The translations under genes were made by a program, and so were the position numbers. A DNA stretch of 7,648 nucleotides from positions 1 through 7,648 of the forward strand of contig CACGSI010000042.1 in the NCBI GenBank assembly GCA_902575715.1, in the 5' to 3' direction. Source of the stretch: an uncultured SAR324 cluster bacterium (GTDB lineage Bacteria > SAR324 > NAC60-12). Within the stretch, counting starts at the first letter, position 1. The number at the start of each line of letters is the position of its first letter. The notes below the pieces were generated by a model, which worked only from the letters and a program-made list of their open reading frames with translations, was not told the DNA's origin and ran no database searches. Positions 1 through 5,932 of the stretch are shown here, piece by piece.

Positions 1-24
1 AATTAAATTTAAATTTTTAAATAA

Positions 25-1212
25 ATGTCAATTGATACATTATTTGATATTGCTGTAATTGGAAGGGGCATGATGGGAACCTCTGCAGCAAAATATCTGG
101 CTAAATCAGGAGCCTCAGTAATAGTTATAGGTCCTGGTGAACCAAAAAAAAAATCCATTCATAAAGGCGTTTTTGGGAGTCATTATGATTCAGGTCGAAT
201 AACAAGAGTACTTGATAAAAACCCTTATTATGCAAAAATTTCTAAAGTATCTGTAAAAAAATTTAGAGAAATCGAAGCTATTTCTGGAATAAATTTTTAC
301 AAAAATGTTGGACTAATAACTGTTAGTGGAATTCATTCTTACCTAGATCAACTTAAAGATTGTGCTATACGTCATAACCTAAATCATACAATCCTTGATC
401 ATAAAACCCTAGCTTTAAACTTTCCGTATTTTAAATTCCAAGAAGGAATGACTGGGATCTATGAGAAATATACTGCTGGACATATAGACCCTAGAAAATT
501 TATATCTGCACAAGGAGAATTAATAAAAATTTTTGGAGGTAAAGTAATAGAAGAAACTGTTACAAAAATTAAAGATAGTAATGGATATTATTCTCTTTAC
601 ACTGATAAAAATAATCAAATAAATTGTGAAAAAATTTTACTAGCTACTGGCCCCTTCGCTAACCACTTAGGATTAATTCCTAAATTTGTTTCTATTAAAA
701 TTATAGAACATACTGTTGTTTTTGGAGAAATAAGTAAATCTAATGCTAAAATTCTCAATAAAATGCCTTCAATAATATATCGAAAGACAGAAGATATCTT
801 TGGTTCAGTATATATACTTCCACCGATTAAATATCCAGATGGACGTTTATTGTTAAAAATTGGTCAATCTAGAGGTAACGTAATGAATAATCCAGAAAAA
901 AATCTTATTCCATGGTTTCAGAGTAATGGAGATAAAGAAATCGCAGAATGGCTATTATCAGAACTAAAAACTGTTTTACCAAAAATAAAATTTTTATCAA
1001 CTCATTCTGAAAGTTGTGTTACAACAAAATCAAGCACTGGATATCAGTTTATTGACAAATTTAATAATACAGAAATATACTCTTGCCTTGTAGGTGACGG
1101 TCAAGCCGCTAAATCAGCAGATGAGATTGGTAGAATTGCAGCAAATAAAATACTATACGGTAATGTCCCTGTCGAGTACGAAGGTATAAATTTTAAAAAC
1201 GATTATACTTAG
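25..1212 (+). CDS. FAD-dependent oxidoreductase, monomeric sarcosine oxidase (MSOX/SolA) family
   Basis: Probable flavoenzyme that oxidises an N-methyl or secondary amino acid (sarcosine-like) with oxygen, releasing peroxide; the exact substrate cannot be read. At 395 residues it matches the usual length of about 390. Seen: the N-terminal Rossmann dinucleotide motif GRGMMG (13-18); GSHYDSGRITR (51-61), whose Arg58 and Arg61 match MSOX Arg49 and Arg52; LLLKIG with Lys278, matching the oxygen-activating Lys265; Cys331 in ESCVTTK, matching Cys315, which carries covalent FAD in MSOX; and Lys363 in GDGQAAK, matching carboxylate-binding Lys348. Spacing between these residues agrees with MSOX within a few positions. 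The MSOX His269 position appears to be Ser282, so substrate preference may differ. No signal peptide, so cytoplasmic. The ATG follows an in-frame TAA directly (22-24) and no Shine-Dalgarno is visible. D-amino-acid or N-methyltryptophan oxidase are alternatives within the same fold. Confidence 0.9.
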   Translation: MSIDTLFDIAVIGRGMMGTSAAKYLAKSGASVIVIGPGEPKKKSIHKGVFGSHYDSGRITRVLDKNPYYAKISKVSVKKFREIEAISGINFYKNVGLITVSGIHSYLDQLKDCAIRHNLNHTILDHKTLALNFPYFKFQEGMTGIYEKYTAGHIDPRKFISAQGELIKIFGGKVIEETVTKIKDSNGYYSLYTDKNNQINCEKILLATGPFANHLGLIPKFVSIKIIEHTVVFGEISKSNAKILNKMPSIIYRKTEDIFGSVYILPPIKYPDGRLLLKIGQSRGNVMNNPEKNLIPWFQSNGDKEIAEWLLSELKTVLPKIKFLSTHSESCVTTKSSTGYQFIDKFNNTEIYSCLVGDGQAAKSADEIGRIAANKILYGNVPVEYEGINFKNDYT

Positions 1213-1230
1213 TTAATCAGAATTGATTAT

Positions 1231-1277
1231 AAAAAAACTACATTCATTTAATTTATATGATTTTTTATAGTTTTTTT
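1231..1277. terminator. AT-rich inverted repeat between convergent genes, possible bidirectional terminator
   Basis: The sequence AAAAAAACTA at 1231-1240 is the exact reverse complement of TAGTTTTTTT at 1268-1277, leaving a 27-base AT-rich loop. Either strand therefore ends the stem in a run of T. It sits between the stops of the oxidase (1212) and the cyclase (1299), where a shared terminator is expected. The stem is nearly all A-T and the loop is long, so folding is weak and function is inferred. Confidence 0.35.
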
Positions 1278-1298
1278 CATCAACTTTTATGATTATTT

Positions 1299-3065
1299 TC
1301 AGCTAACTAGTTCCTTCATCTTTTCTTTTAAAGAAGTATCTTGGAAATGTAATTTATCAATTTCTTCTTTTAAAGAAATCTCTGGGTAAGTCGATGCAAA
1401 TTTATCAATTTCAATCTTTTTTTCTTCTGATTTTTTTAGAGATTCAAGGCTTGCTATCTTCGATGCCCATGCTATAGGCTGTTTTTTACCAACCCTTTTA
1501 TCATAATCCAGGCACTGCTGGAAATCTCCCTTAACATATGCGGCAAACATCACATCACCAAGACGCTTGTCAGCATTACTATTCCCAAGTCCCACAGGAT
1601 CTAGTTCAAATGCTTTTATAAGCATCTCTACTCCTTCTTCAGCTCTACCAGTCAACACCATCAATTCACCGTACCCAGAAACAATACGGGGATCATTAGG
1701 GTTCATTTCATATGCTTTTTTTCCATAATACTCAGATTTTTCAAAATCCTCAAAAAATTTATTTATTTCACAAAGTAATCGATTGCATTCAAAGTCGTTT
1801 TCATCAATTTCGATAGCTTTTTCAATCATAGTTTTTAATTCTCCAATTGCTTCATTTTCTTCTTTAAACCTATCCTTTAAGTACCCTCCACCTAGGCCTT
1901 GACCGATAGAACATGCCTTCCATGCGTATGCTTGTGCATTATTCGGATCTGCTTCAATAGATTTTTCTAGCATATCTATAGCTGACAAAACGCCTTCCTT
2001 TGAAAATTTGTGATGAAAATCTCTTCCTCGCAAAAGGAACTCATAAGAAGTTAAGTTTTCTGTAGGTTTACGCTTTGCACGCTCCAGGCTAGCCATTTCT
2101 AGATTACCAACTAAAGCTATTATGACTTTTTTTACAATCTCATCTTGTACTTCAAAAACATCTTCCATAGTTCTGTCATAACGTTCACTCCAGATAGAAC
2201 TACCACTTAATGAATCAGTTAATTCGACTGAAATTCTAATTCTATTTCCAGAAGACCTTATACTACCATTTGTTATAAAGTTTACTCCAAATTCTTTTGA
2301 AATATGAGAGTTATCAACTTCTTTTCCTTTAAATGAAAAGGCTGTATTTCGTGAAAGAATCTCAATTGAATTAATTCTTGATAACTCTGTTATTATATCT
2401 TCAACTATTCCATCAACTAAAAAGTCATTTTCTTCAATATTATTTAAATTTCTAAATGGAAGAACAATGATTCTTGGTTTAGCAATTTTAATTTCTGAAT
2501 CTTGTTCAACCTTTTTATTTTCAAAAACATTAACTTTTGACTCACCAGTAGGATCAATGTGAAAAATTTCAAATTTACCTTCAATATTTTTTAATTCAGA
2601 ATTACCTAGACTATCAATAGTATGTTTTATTCTTTTTATTACTTTTTCTTGTACAGTCCTTGAAACTAATATACAACCTGGCTCACAAATAGATTCTAAT
2701 CGTGCGGCAATATTCACTCCTCCGCCAAAGACATTGTCTCCCTCAATTATTACATCATCCAAATGTATTCCGACTCTAAAAACTATTCTTGATTCATCAG
2801 AAACATTCTTATTCCGTTCTGCCAAAATATTTTGGAATTCTATCGCAGCATCGACACAAGAAACAGGACTTGCAAATTCTGCAATTACAGAATCTCCTGC
2901 TGTGTGGAAAATTCTACCTCCAAACTCTCCTATAACAGGATCAATAAGATCTCTACAACTTTTTAAATTCTCTAGTGTTAAAACCTCATTTTTGTCCATC
3001 ATCTTACTGAAACCAACTACATCAGCAGCCAATATAGTAGCAAGTTTTCTTATAGTTCTTGGCAT
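1299..3065 (-). CDS. Class III adenylate/guanylate cyclase with TolB-like and TPR domains
   Basis: Predicted signalling enzyme making a cyclic nucleotide from NTP; 588 residues, no transmembrane segment, so cytoplasmic. Residues about 8-170 are the cyclase domain: the metal-binding aspartates are Asp15 (AADVVGFS) and Asp58 (HTAGDS), and the transition-state pair is Asn118 and Arg122 in VNIAARLE. Residues about 197-316 resemble the TolB-like domain often found in such proteins (IVLPFRNL, then DGIVEDIITEL). From about 338 the protein is helical with TPR-like repeats, clearest at 426-490, ending in a charged Lys/Glu-rich tail. This order is common in proteobacterial TPR-fused cyclases. Oddity: the positions that usually recognise adenine (Lys and Asp) are His54 and Gly115, so the product is uncertain. 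The ATG is preceded by an in-frame stop at 3087-3089; only a weak AAGAA lies upstream. It is divergent from the lipoprotein operon. Confidence 0.88.
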   Translation of the reverse strand: MPRTIRKLATILAADVVGFSKMMDKNEVLTLENLKSCRDLIDPVIGEFGGRIFHTAGDSVIAEFASPVSCVDAAIEFQNILAERNKNVSDESRIVFRVGIHLDDVIIEGDNVFGGGVNIAARLESICEPGCILVSRTVQEKVIKRIKHTIDSLGNSELKNIEGKFEIFHIDPTGESKVNVFENKKVEQDSEIKIAKPRIIVLPFRNLNNIEENDFLVDGIVEDIITELSRINSIEILSRNTAFSFKGKEVDNSHISKEFGVNFITNGSIRSSGNRIRISVELTDSLSGSSIWSERYDRTMEDVFEVQDEIVKKVIIALVGNLEMASLERAKRKPTENLTSYEFLLRGRDFHHKFSKEGVLSAIDMLEKSIEADPNNAQAYAWKACSIGQGLGGGYLKDRFKEENEAIGELKTMIEKAIEIDENDFECNRLLCEINKFFEDFEKSEYYGKKAYEMNPNDPRIVSGYGELMVLTGRAEEGVEMLIKAFELDPVGLGNSNADKRLGDVMFAAYVKGDFQQCLDYDKRVGKKQPIAWASKIASLESLKKSEEKKIEIDKFASTYPEISLKEEIDKLHFQDTSLKEKMKELVS

Positions 3066-3120
3066 TTTTTGTTCTTTATTAAAATTTTAAAATTTTTGAA
3101 TATATTATTTTTACTTTTTG

Positions 3121-3148
3121 AAAAAAAATACTTCAAGAAGTTTTTTTT
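3121..3148. terminator. Symmetric hairpin with A-tract and T-tract, terminator or attenuator-like
   Basis: ACTT (3130-3133), a CAAG loop and AAGT (3138-3141) form the core. It is flanked by eight A (3121-3128) and a T run (3142-3148) that can extend the stem past one unpaired T at 3129. Both strands end in a T run. It lies 56 bases upstream of the cyclase ATG, so on the leftward transcript it would be in the leader, where an attenuator or an insulating terminator is possible. The stem has only two G-C pairs. Confidence 0.4.
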
Positions 3149-3182
3149 AAAATTAGTTACTATTTTAAATTAAATTTAATAA

Positions 3183-3212
3183 ATTATAAAAAGTATGTGA
3201 AATATTTAACAA
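3183..3212 (-). promoter_or_regulatory. Possible leftward promoter for the cyclase gene
   Basis: On the minus strand, TATAAT (3188-3183) is an exact -10 match, with TTGTTA (3212-3207, four of six matches to TTGACA) 18 bases upstream. It would start a leader of roughly 110 bases that includes the hairpin at 3121-3148. In DNA this AT-rich, chance matches are frequent, so this is weak. Confidence 0.25.
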
Positions 3213-3264
3213 AAAAATATAAATAAATGGTAAAAATATATTTTTTATAAAATTTTATTAATTC

Positions 3265-3326
3265 TAACCTTGTTATATATATTGATTAACCTTGACTAAT
3301 TAAATAATTAAAGTTACAGAAAGGTT
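3265..3326. repeat. Spaced AACCTT motifs, operator-like
   Basis: TAACCTTG occurs at 3265-3272 and again at 3287-3294, exactly 22 bases apart, about two helical turns. The reverse complement of its core, AAGGTT, is at 3321-3326. These are among the few G/C-containing words in a nearly pure A/T stretch, about 75 to 140 bases upstream of the rightward -10 box. That placement suits an activator or repressor site. No known regulator motif is recognised. Confidence 0.3.
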
Positions 3327-3379
3327 TTAAATTATTTGATTTTATTTAGTCAAACTAAGTTAGCAATTTAAGTTTGGCT

Positions 3380-3407
3380 TTGTGATTGCAGTTTATTATT
3401 ATATAAT
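3380..3407 (+). promoter_or_regulatory. Sigma70-type promoter for the envelope gene group
   Basis: TATAAT at 3402-3407 is a perfect -10 box, and TTGTGA at 3380-3385 matches four of six bases of the -35 consensus with a 16-base spacer. Transcription would begin near 3414, giving a leader of about 110 bases before the lipoprotein ATG at 3525. It is the best promoter match I found in the window, although AT-richness raises the chance background. Confidence 0.5.
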
Positions 3408-3453
3408 CTATAAAAATTAAAATTTTTTTGTAGAAATTTAGTTTTTTCTGTAA

Positions 3454-3478
3454 TTGTATTCTATCGGAAAGAATACAA
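3454..3478 (+). promoter_or_regulatory. Leader hairpin upstream of the repeat lipoprotein
   Basis: TTGTATTC (3454-3461) and GAATACAA (3471-3478) are perfect reverse complements around a nine-base loop, TATCGGAAA. The loop bases GGAAA (3466-3470) could also pair with TTTCC (3481-3485). It lies in the predicted 5' leader between the promoter and the start codon. No T run follows, so it is not a simple terminator; a role in transcript stability or translation is inference. Confidence 0.35.
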
Positions 3479-3514
3479 ATTTTCCATGGCAGGGATCTAC
3501 TCTTCTCAGGTTAT

Positions 3515-3518
3515 GGAG
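3515..3518 (+). promoter_or_regulatory. Shine-Dalgarno GGAG that decides the lipoprotein start
   Basis: GGAG lies six bases before the ATG at 3525. It is the clearest ribosome binding site I found in the window. It supports that ATG over the in-frame ATG at 3486, which has no comparable site and would put 13 extra, non-signal residues before the lipoprotein signal peptide. Confidence 0.6.
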
Positions 3519-3524
3519 AATGTG

Positions 3525-4568
3525 ATGAAAAATAAAGTTTTTTATTTAGTTTTAGCAATAATTACCTTAGTTATTAATTCTTGCGCTAATAGCGAAGATT
3601 CTTCTGGAACAAATAAAGAACTTGACCAAGTACTAGATCAACCAAATTCTACAGATCAAAGGAATTTTCTAGATTTACCAGAAATTCCATCTAGCAGTTG
3701 CTACTATATTGATAGCTCAACTATTGACAATTCCACAGTAGACAATTCATCAATTACTGATAACGCTTTAATAGTAAACTCATCAGTTACAAATTGTGCA
3801 ACAGTTTCTGACTCAAATGTAATTTTATCAAGAATTGACAATTCTTCTGTGGATAATTCAACTGTAGACAATATTTCAATTGTTAAAAATGGATCCAATA
3901 TTTGTTTAGAATCATCTATCGATAATTCTACAATAGATAATGCTACCATTTGCAATGGTTCAACTGTAAATGGAGGATCAACTGTACAAACTTCGACAGT
4001 AAGAGATAATACGACTGTGACAAATGGTTCTTCTGTGACAAACAGTTCTAGTGTTTGTAATTCTACAATAGATAATTCAACTATTGATAATTCTTCCGTT
4101 TGTACTGGATCATCAATGGTTATTACAGATAGTGTTATAAGGAATCAAATAATTTACGATACTGATGCACCAACCGTTATATCAGTTAATTCATCTACAC
4201 CTAATAATGATTATACATCGGGAAACATTGATATAAATATAATCTTCACTGAATCGGTATTTGTTGACAACTCAACTGGTAATCCTAGATTATTATTGGA
4301 AACTGGAAGTACTGATCGTTACGCTAACTATACTAGTGGACATGGCTCAGATAACCTTACATTTATTTATACTATTCAATCAGGAGACAAAACCTGTGAC
4401 CTTGACTATAATGCTTTAAATTCACTCTCTACAAACGGTGGAACCCTTACAGATAACTCTTCCAATAATGCTGTATTAACATTACCTGATCCTGGATCAA
4501 ATGGTTCTCTTGGAAGAAACAAAGCAATACGGATCAACCCTGCTAGTGCTAAATGCCCAAGCCCTTAA
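3525..4568 (+). CDS. Outer-membrane lipoprotein with Ser/Thr-[IV]-Asp-Asn solenoid repeat and Ig-like domain
   Basis: Not a named gene. From the ATG at 3525 it has 347 residues. The signal peptide MKNKVFYLVLAIITLVINSC ends in a lipobox-like VINSC with lipidated Cys20. Residue +2 is Ala, so outer-membrane delivery is expected. A short Asn/Asp/Glu-rich linker follows. Residues about 64-209 are a degenerate five-to-six-residue repeat of the type S-T-[IV]-D-N, with Ile or Val in the same place each time. This resembles pentapeptide or hexapeptide beta-solenoids, but no family is certain. Residues about 213-339 look like a bacterial Ig-like domain common in marine surface proteins (start DTDAPTVISV, then RLLLETGSTDRYANYTSG, end LGRNKAIRIN). 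The mature protein has eight cysteines besides the lipidated one. It is first of three co-directional envelope genes and probably has a structural or adhesive surface role. An alternative start at 3486 gives 360 residues. Confidence 0.8.
   Translation: MKNKVFYLVLAIITLVINSCANSEDSSGTNKELDQVLDQPNSTDQRNFLDLPEIPSSSCYYIDSSTIDNSTVDNSSITDNALIVNSSVTNCATVSDSNVILSRIDNSSVDNSTVDNISIVKNGSNICLESSIDNSTIDNATICNGSTVNGGSTVQTSTVRDNTTVTNGSSVTNSSSVCNSTIDNSTIDNSSVCTGSSMVITDSVIRNQIIYDTDAPTVISVNSSTPNNDYTSGNIDINIIFTESVFVDNSTGNPRLLLETGSTDRYANYTSGHGSDNLTFIYTIQSGDKTCDLDYNALNSLSTNGGTLTDNSSNNAVLTLPDPGSNGSLGRNKAIRINPASAKCPSP
3714..4151 (+). repeat. Degenerate 15-18 base coding repeat (S-T-[IV]-D-N units) with longer super-repeat
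   Basis: The codons for Ser-Thr-Ile/Val-Asp-Asn recur in 15-base units, sometimes 18 when a residue is added, across the middle of the lipoprotein gene. An exact 19-base word, TAATTCTACAATAGATAAT, occurs at 3923-3941 and 4058-4076. At a larger scale, two blocks with cysteines 15-16 residues apart (Cys127/Cys143 and Cys178/Cys193, counting from the ATG at 3525) are offset by 50-51 residues, which suggests duplication of a block of about 150 bases. Such arrays can change length by slippage or recombination. Confidence 0.7.
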
Positions 4569-4585
4569 TGAATTATATTCATTAA
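4565..4585 (+). terminator. Perfect hairpin across the lipoprotein stop codon, just before the next gene
   Basis: TTAATGAAT (4565-4573) and ATTCATTAA (4577-4585) pair perfectly around a three-base TAT loop. The stem contains the TAA stop of the lipoprotein gene and ends six bases before the ATG at 4592, followed by AATTTT. It is a candidate partial terminator, processing site or translational control element within the operon. Only two G-C pairs stabilise it. Confidence 0.4.
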
Positions 4586-4591
4586 AATTTT

Positions 4592-5221
4592 ATGAAAATA
4601 CTAAAAATATTAGCATTGATTTATCTTGTACTTCTGAGTCCAAAAATAATATTTGCTGAAGATAATAAAAGCAAAGAAGATAATAAAAAATTCGACTCTG
4701 GTCTATTCTATTCTACTTGGGGAACAGGAATTCAAAACACATACACTTCAAAAAATGGAATTGATTATGTAGCTTCTCTGGCAATTGGAGATAATGCAAA
4801 TAAAATTGAAGGACTTGGGACCTCTATTAAGTCACAAACTAACTTTCAAACATTTACTATTACACCTAGATATTATGCTAAGGATTTAGGTTTAGATATA
4901 GATGGGATTTTCGGACAGGCCGGGCTTTCTTTTAGAAGTTGGAGTGGTTCCGGTAAGATATTAGATGATAGAACAAAAGCAAAGATTGGTTCTGTGAAAC
5001 TAAAATGGAGTCCTCTAGTATTCGTTGCAGGAGTTGGATGGAAAAAAGTTTTTGACTTCATGTTGAGTTTTTCTATATCAATCAATACAAGCATTGGAGG
5101 TTCAAGGACAATTGAATATACAGAGAATATGTCAAAATTCGATGATTCAATAAAAAATGACCTTGAAAGCAAAACAAACTATCCAACAAACTTAATTATC
5201 TACTTTGGTTTCAGATATTAA
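4592..5221 (+). CDS. Small outer-membrane beta-barrel-like protein
   Basis: Family not identified by name. The 209 residues begin with a Sec signal peptide (MKILKI, then a hydrophobic stretch to IIFA), with cleavage likely after Ala22. The mature part starts acidic and Lys-rich, then shows alternating polar and hydrophobic residues typical of membrane beta-strands: SGLFYSTWGTGIQNTYTS, FQTFTITPRYYA, VKLKWSPLVFVAGVGW and FDFMLSFSISI. The last strand, LIIYFGFRY, ends at an aromatic residue, as outer-membrane barrels do for BAM recognition. Mature length of about 187 fits roughly eight strands, similar to OmpW/OmpX-like or surface-antigen barrels. There are no cysteines. It starts 23 bases after the preceding lipoprotein gene and ends 7 bases before the next, so one transcript is likely. 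No good Shine-Dalgarno is visible, so translation may rely on coupling or an unstructured AT-rich start. It could anchor or export the flanking lipoproteins, but that is inference. Confidence 0.75.
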   Translation: MKILKILALIYLVLLSPKIIFAEDNKSKEDNKKFDSGLFYSTWGTGIQNTYTSKNGIDYVASLAIGDNANKIEGLGTSIKSQTNFQTFTITPRYYAKDLGLDIDGIFGQAGLSFRSWSGSGKILDDRTKAKIGSVKLKWSPLVFVAGVGWKKVFDFMLSFSISINTSIGGSRTIEYTENMSKFDDSIKNDLESKTNYPTNLIIYFGFRY

Positions 5222-5228
5222 AAGTAAT

Positions 5229-5849
5229 ATGAAAATCATTTGGAATTTATTTGTAATATTATTTTTCATGATTTCCAGTTGTGGCGATCAACTAAAAACT
5301 AAGACTACAGATGAGTCTATAAATGTTACAACTGAAATTTTAATTGGTACATGGACTTCAGAGTGTAATGATAGTACCGATGAGTCAACCTCAAATAAAA
5401 CTTCAATAATTTTTTCTTCTAATGGAGACAATTTAACTGCTACTACTACAAATTATTCGGATACTAATTGTTCTAATGAAAGTTTTATTTTTAAGAAAGT
5501 ACTAAATAATTTTGTTCTTGGAGACAAAACTACCACTGAACAAAACCAAATTATTTATAAATTCACTGCAAATATTTTTAGTATAACTTTAGAACCTAAA
5601 ACTTCATTAGTTTCGTCTTCTTTGAATTTTAATAATTATTGTGGCCAAACAGGTTGGGCAAATGATAATGCAACTTCTTTAGTAGGATTAACCTGTAATT
5701 CCAAAACTTATGAATCATTAAATGATGTTCACAATGACATTGTTCAAATGAGCTCTGAAAAAACGTTTATTAGGCTAGGAAATATCAATAATACTAATAA
5801 TACCGATGGTTACCCAAAAACTCTATTTGCGGAAGAGTACTTCAATTAA
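5229..5849 (+). CDS. Lipoprotein with lipocalin-like (GTW) beta-sheet domain, function unknown
   Basis: A 206-residue predicted lipoprotein with signal peptide MKIIWNLFVILFFMISSC, lipobox ISSC, Cys18 lipidated and Gly at +2, compatible with the outer membrane. After a Thr/Lys-rich linker the mature domain opens with LIGTWTSEC (GTW at residues 40-42). This resembles the first strand of lipocalin-like folds, and Thr/Ser-rich alternating strands follow. Four cysteines (46, 81, 138, 156) could make two disulfides. The resemblance to small marine-bacterial lipoproteins beginning GTW.S.C is from memory, and no ligand can be assigned. I chose the ATG at 5229, seven bases after the barrel gene stop, because an in-frame ATG at 5205 would overlap that gene and add eight polar residues before the signal peptide. 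It is last in the three-gene group; no clear terminator follows in the 83 bases before the convergent small gene. Confidence 0.75.
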   Translation: MKIIWNLFVILFFMISSCGDQLKTKTTDESINVTTEILIGTWTSECNDSTDESTSNKTSIIFSSNGDNLTATTTNYSDTNCSNESFIFKKVLNNFVLGDKTTTEQNQIIYKFTANIFSITLEPKTSLVSSSLNFNNYCGQTGWANDNATSLVGLTCNSKTYESLNDVHNDIVQMSSEKTFIRLGNINNTNNTDGYPKTLFAEEYFN

Positions 5850-5932
5850 TTTATATAAAGTTCTAAATATCATTGAATAAATTAAGTAATCAAGTATTAT
5901 TTCCCTAAATTTTTAGCTAGTAGAAATTCCCC

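Larger units (their letters stand above)
3066..3524. other. Long AT-rich divergent intergenic control region
   Basis: About 460 bases without a convincing gene lie between the cyclase start and the chosen lipoprotein start. The stretch is almost wholly A and T with many A-tracts and T-tracts. It contains a symmetric hairpin near the cyclase (3121-3148), a possible leftward promoter (3183-3212), repeated AACCTT motifs (3265-3326), overlapping small palindromes (3351-3376), a good rightward promoter (3380-3407) and a leader hairpin (3454-3478). The only ATG-initiated frames I checked inside it are a few codons long. I found no RNA gene by eye. Confidence 0.6.

Noticed and set aside
2734..3090. 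Open frame of 118 codons on the plus strand inside the cyclase
   Set aside because: It is fully antisense to the well-supported cyclase domain, and its product shows no recognisable domain or ribosome binding site.
3381..3396. TGTGA as a CRP half-site tying the cyclase to the promoter
   Set aside because: The matching TCACA half at six bases distance is absent, so a CRP site is not supported.
3486..3524. Upstream ATG as start of the repeat lipoprotein
   Set aside because: It adds 13 residues before the signal peptide and lacks the GGAG site that serves the ATG at 3525.
3704..3955. Minus-strand open frame with repeated VELSI-like residues
   Set aside because: It is the mirror of the S-T-[IV]-D-N coding repeat; the repeat keeps the opposite frame open by itself.
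3714..4151. CRISPR-like array or N-glycosylation tract
   Set aside because: The repeat is a degenerate in-frame coding repeat without spacers. The many N-S-T/S triplets mostly lack the Asp/Glu two residues before Asn needed by PglB-type enzymes.
4873..5172. Minus-strand open frame of 99 codons
   Set aside because: It is antisense to the beta-barrel gene, with no signal or domain pattern.
5205..5228. Upstream ATG as start of the second lipoprotein
   Set aside because: It would overlap the barrel gene by 17 bases and place polar residues before the lipoprotein signal.
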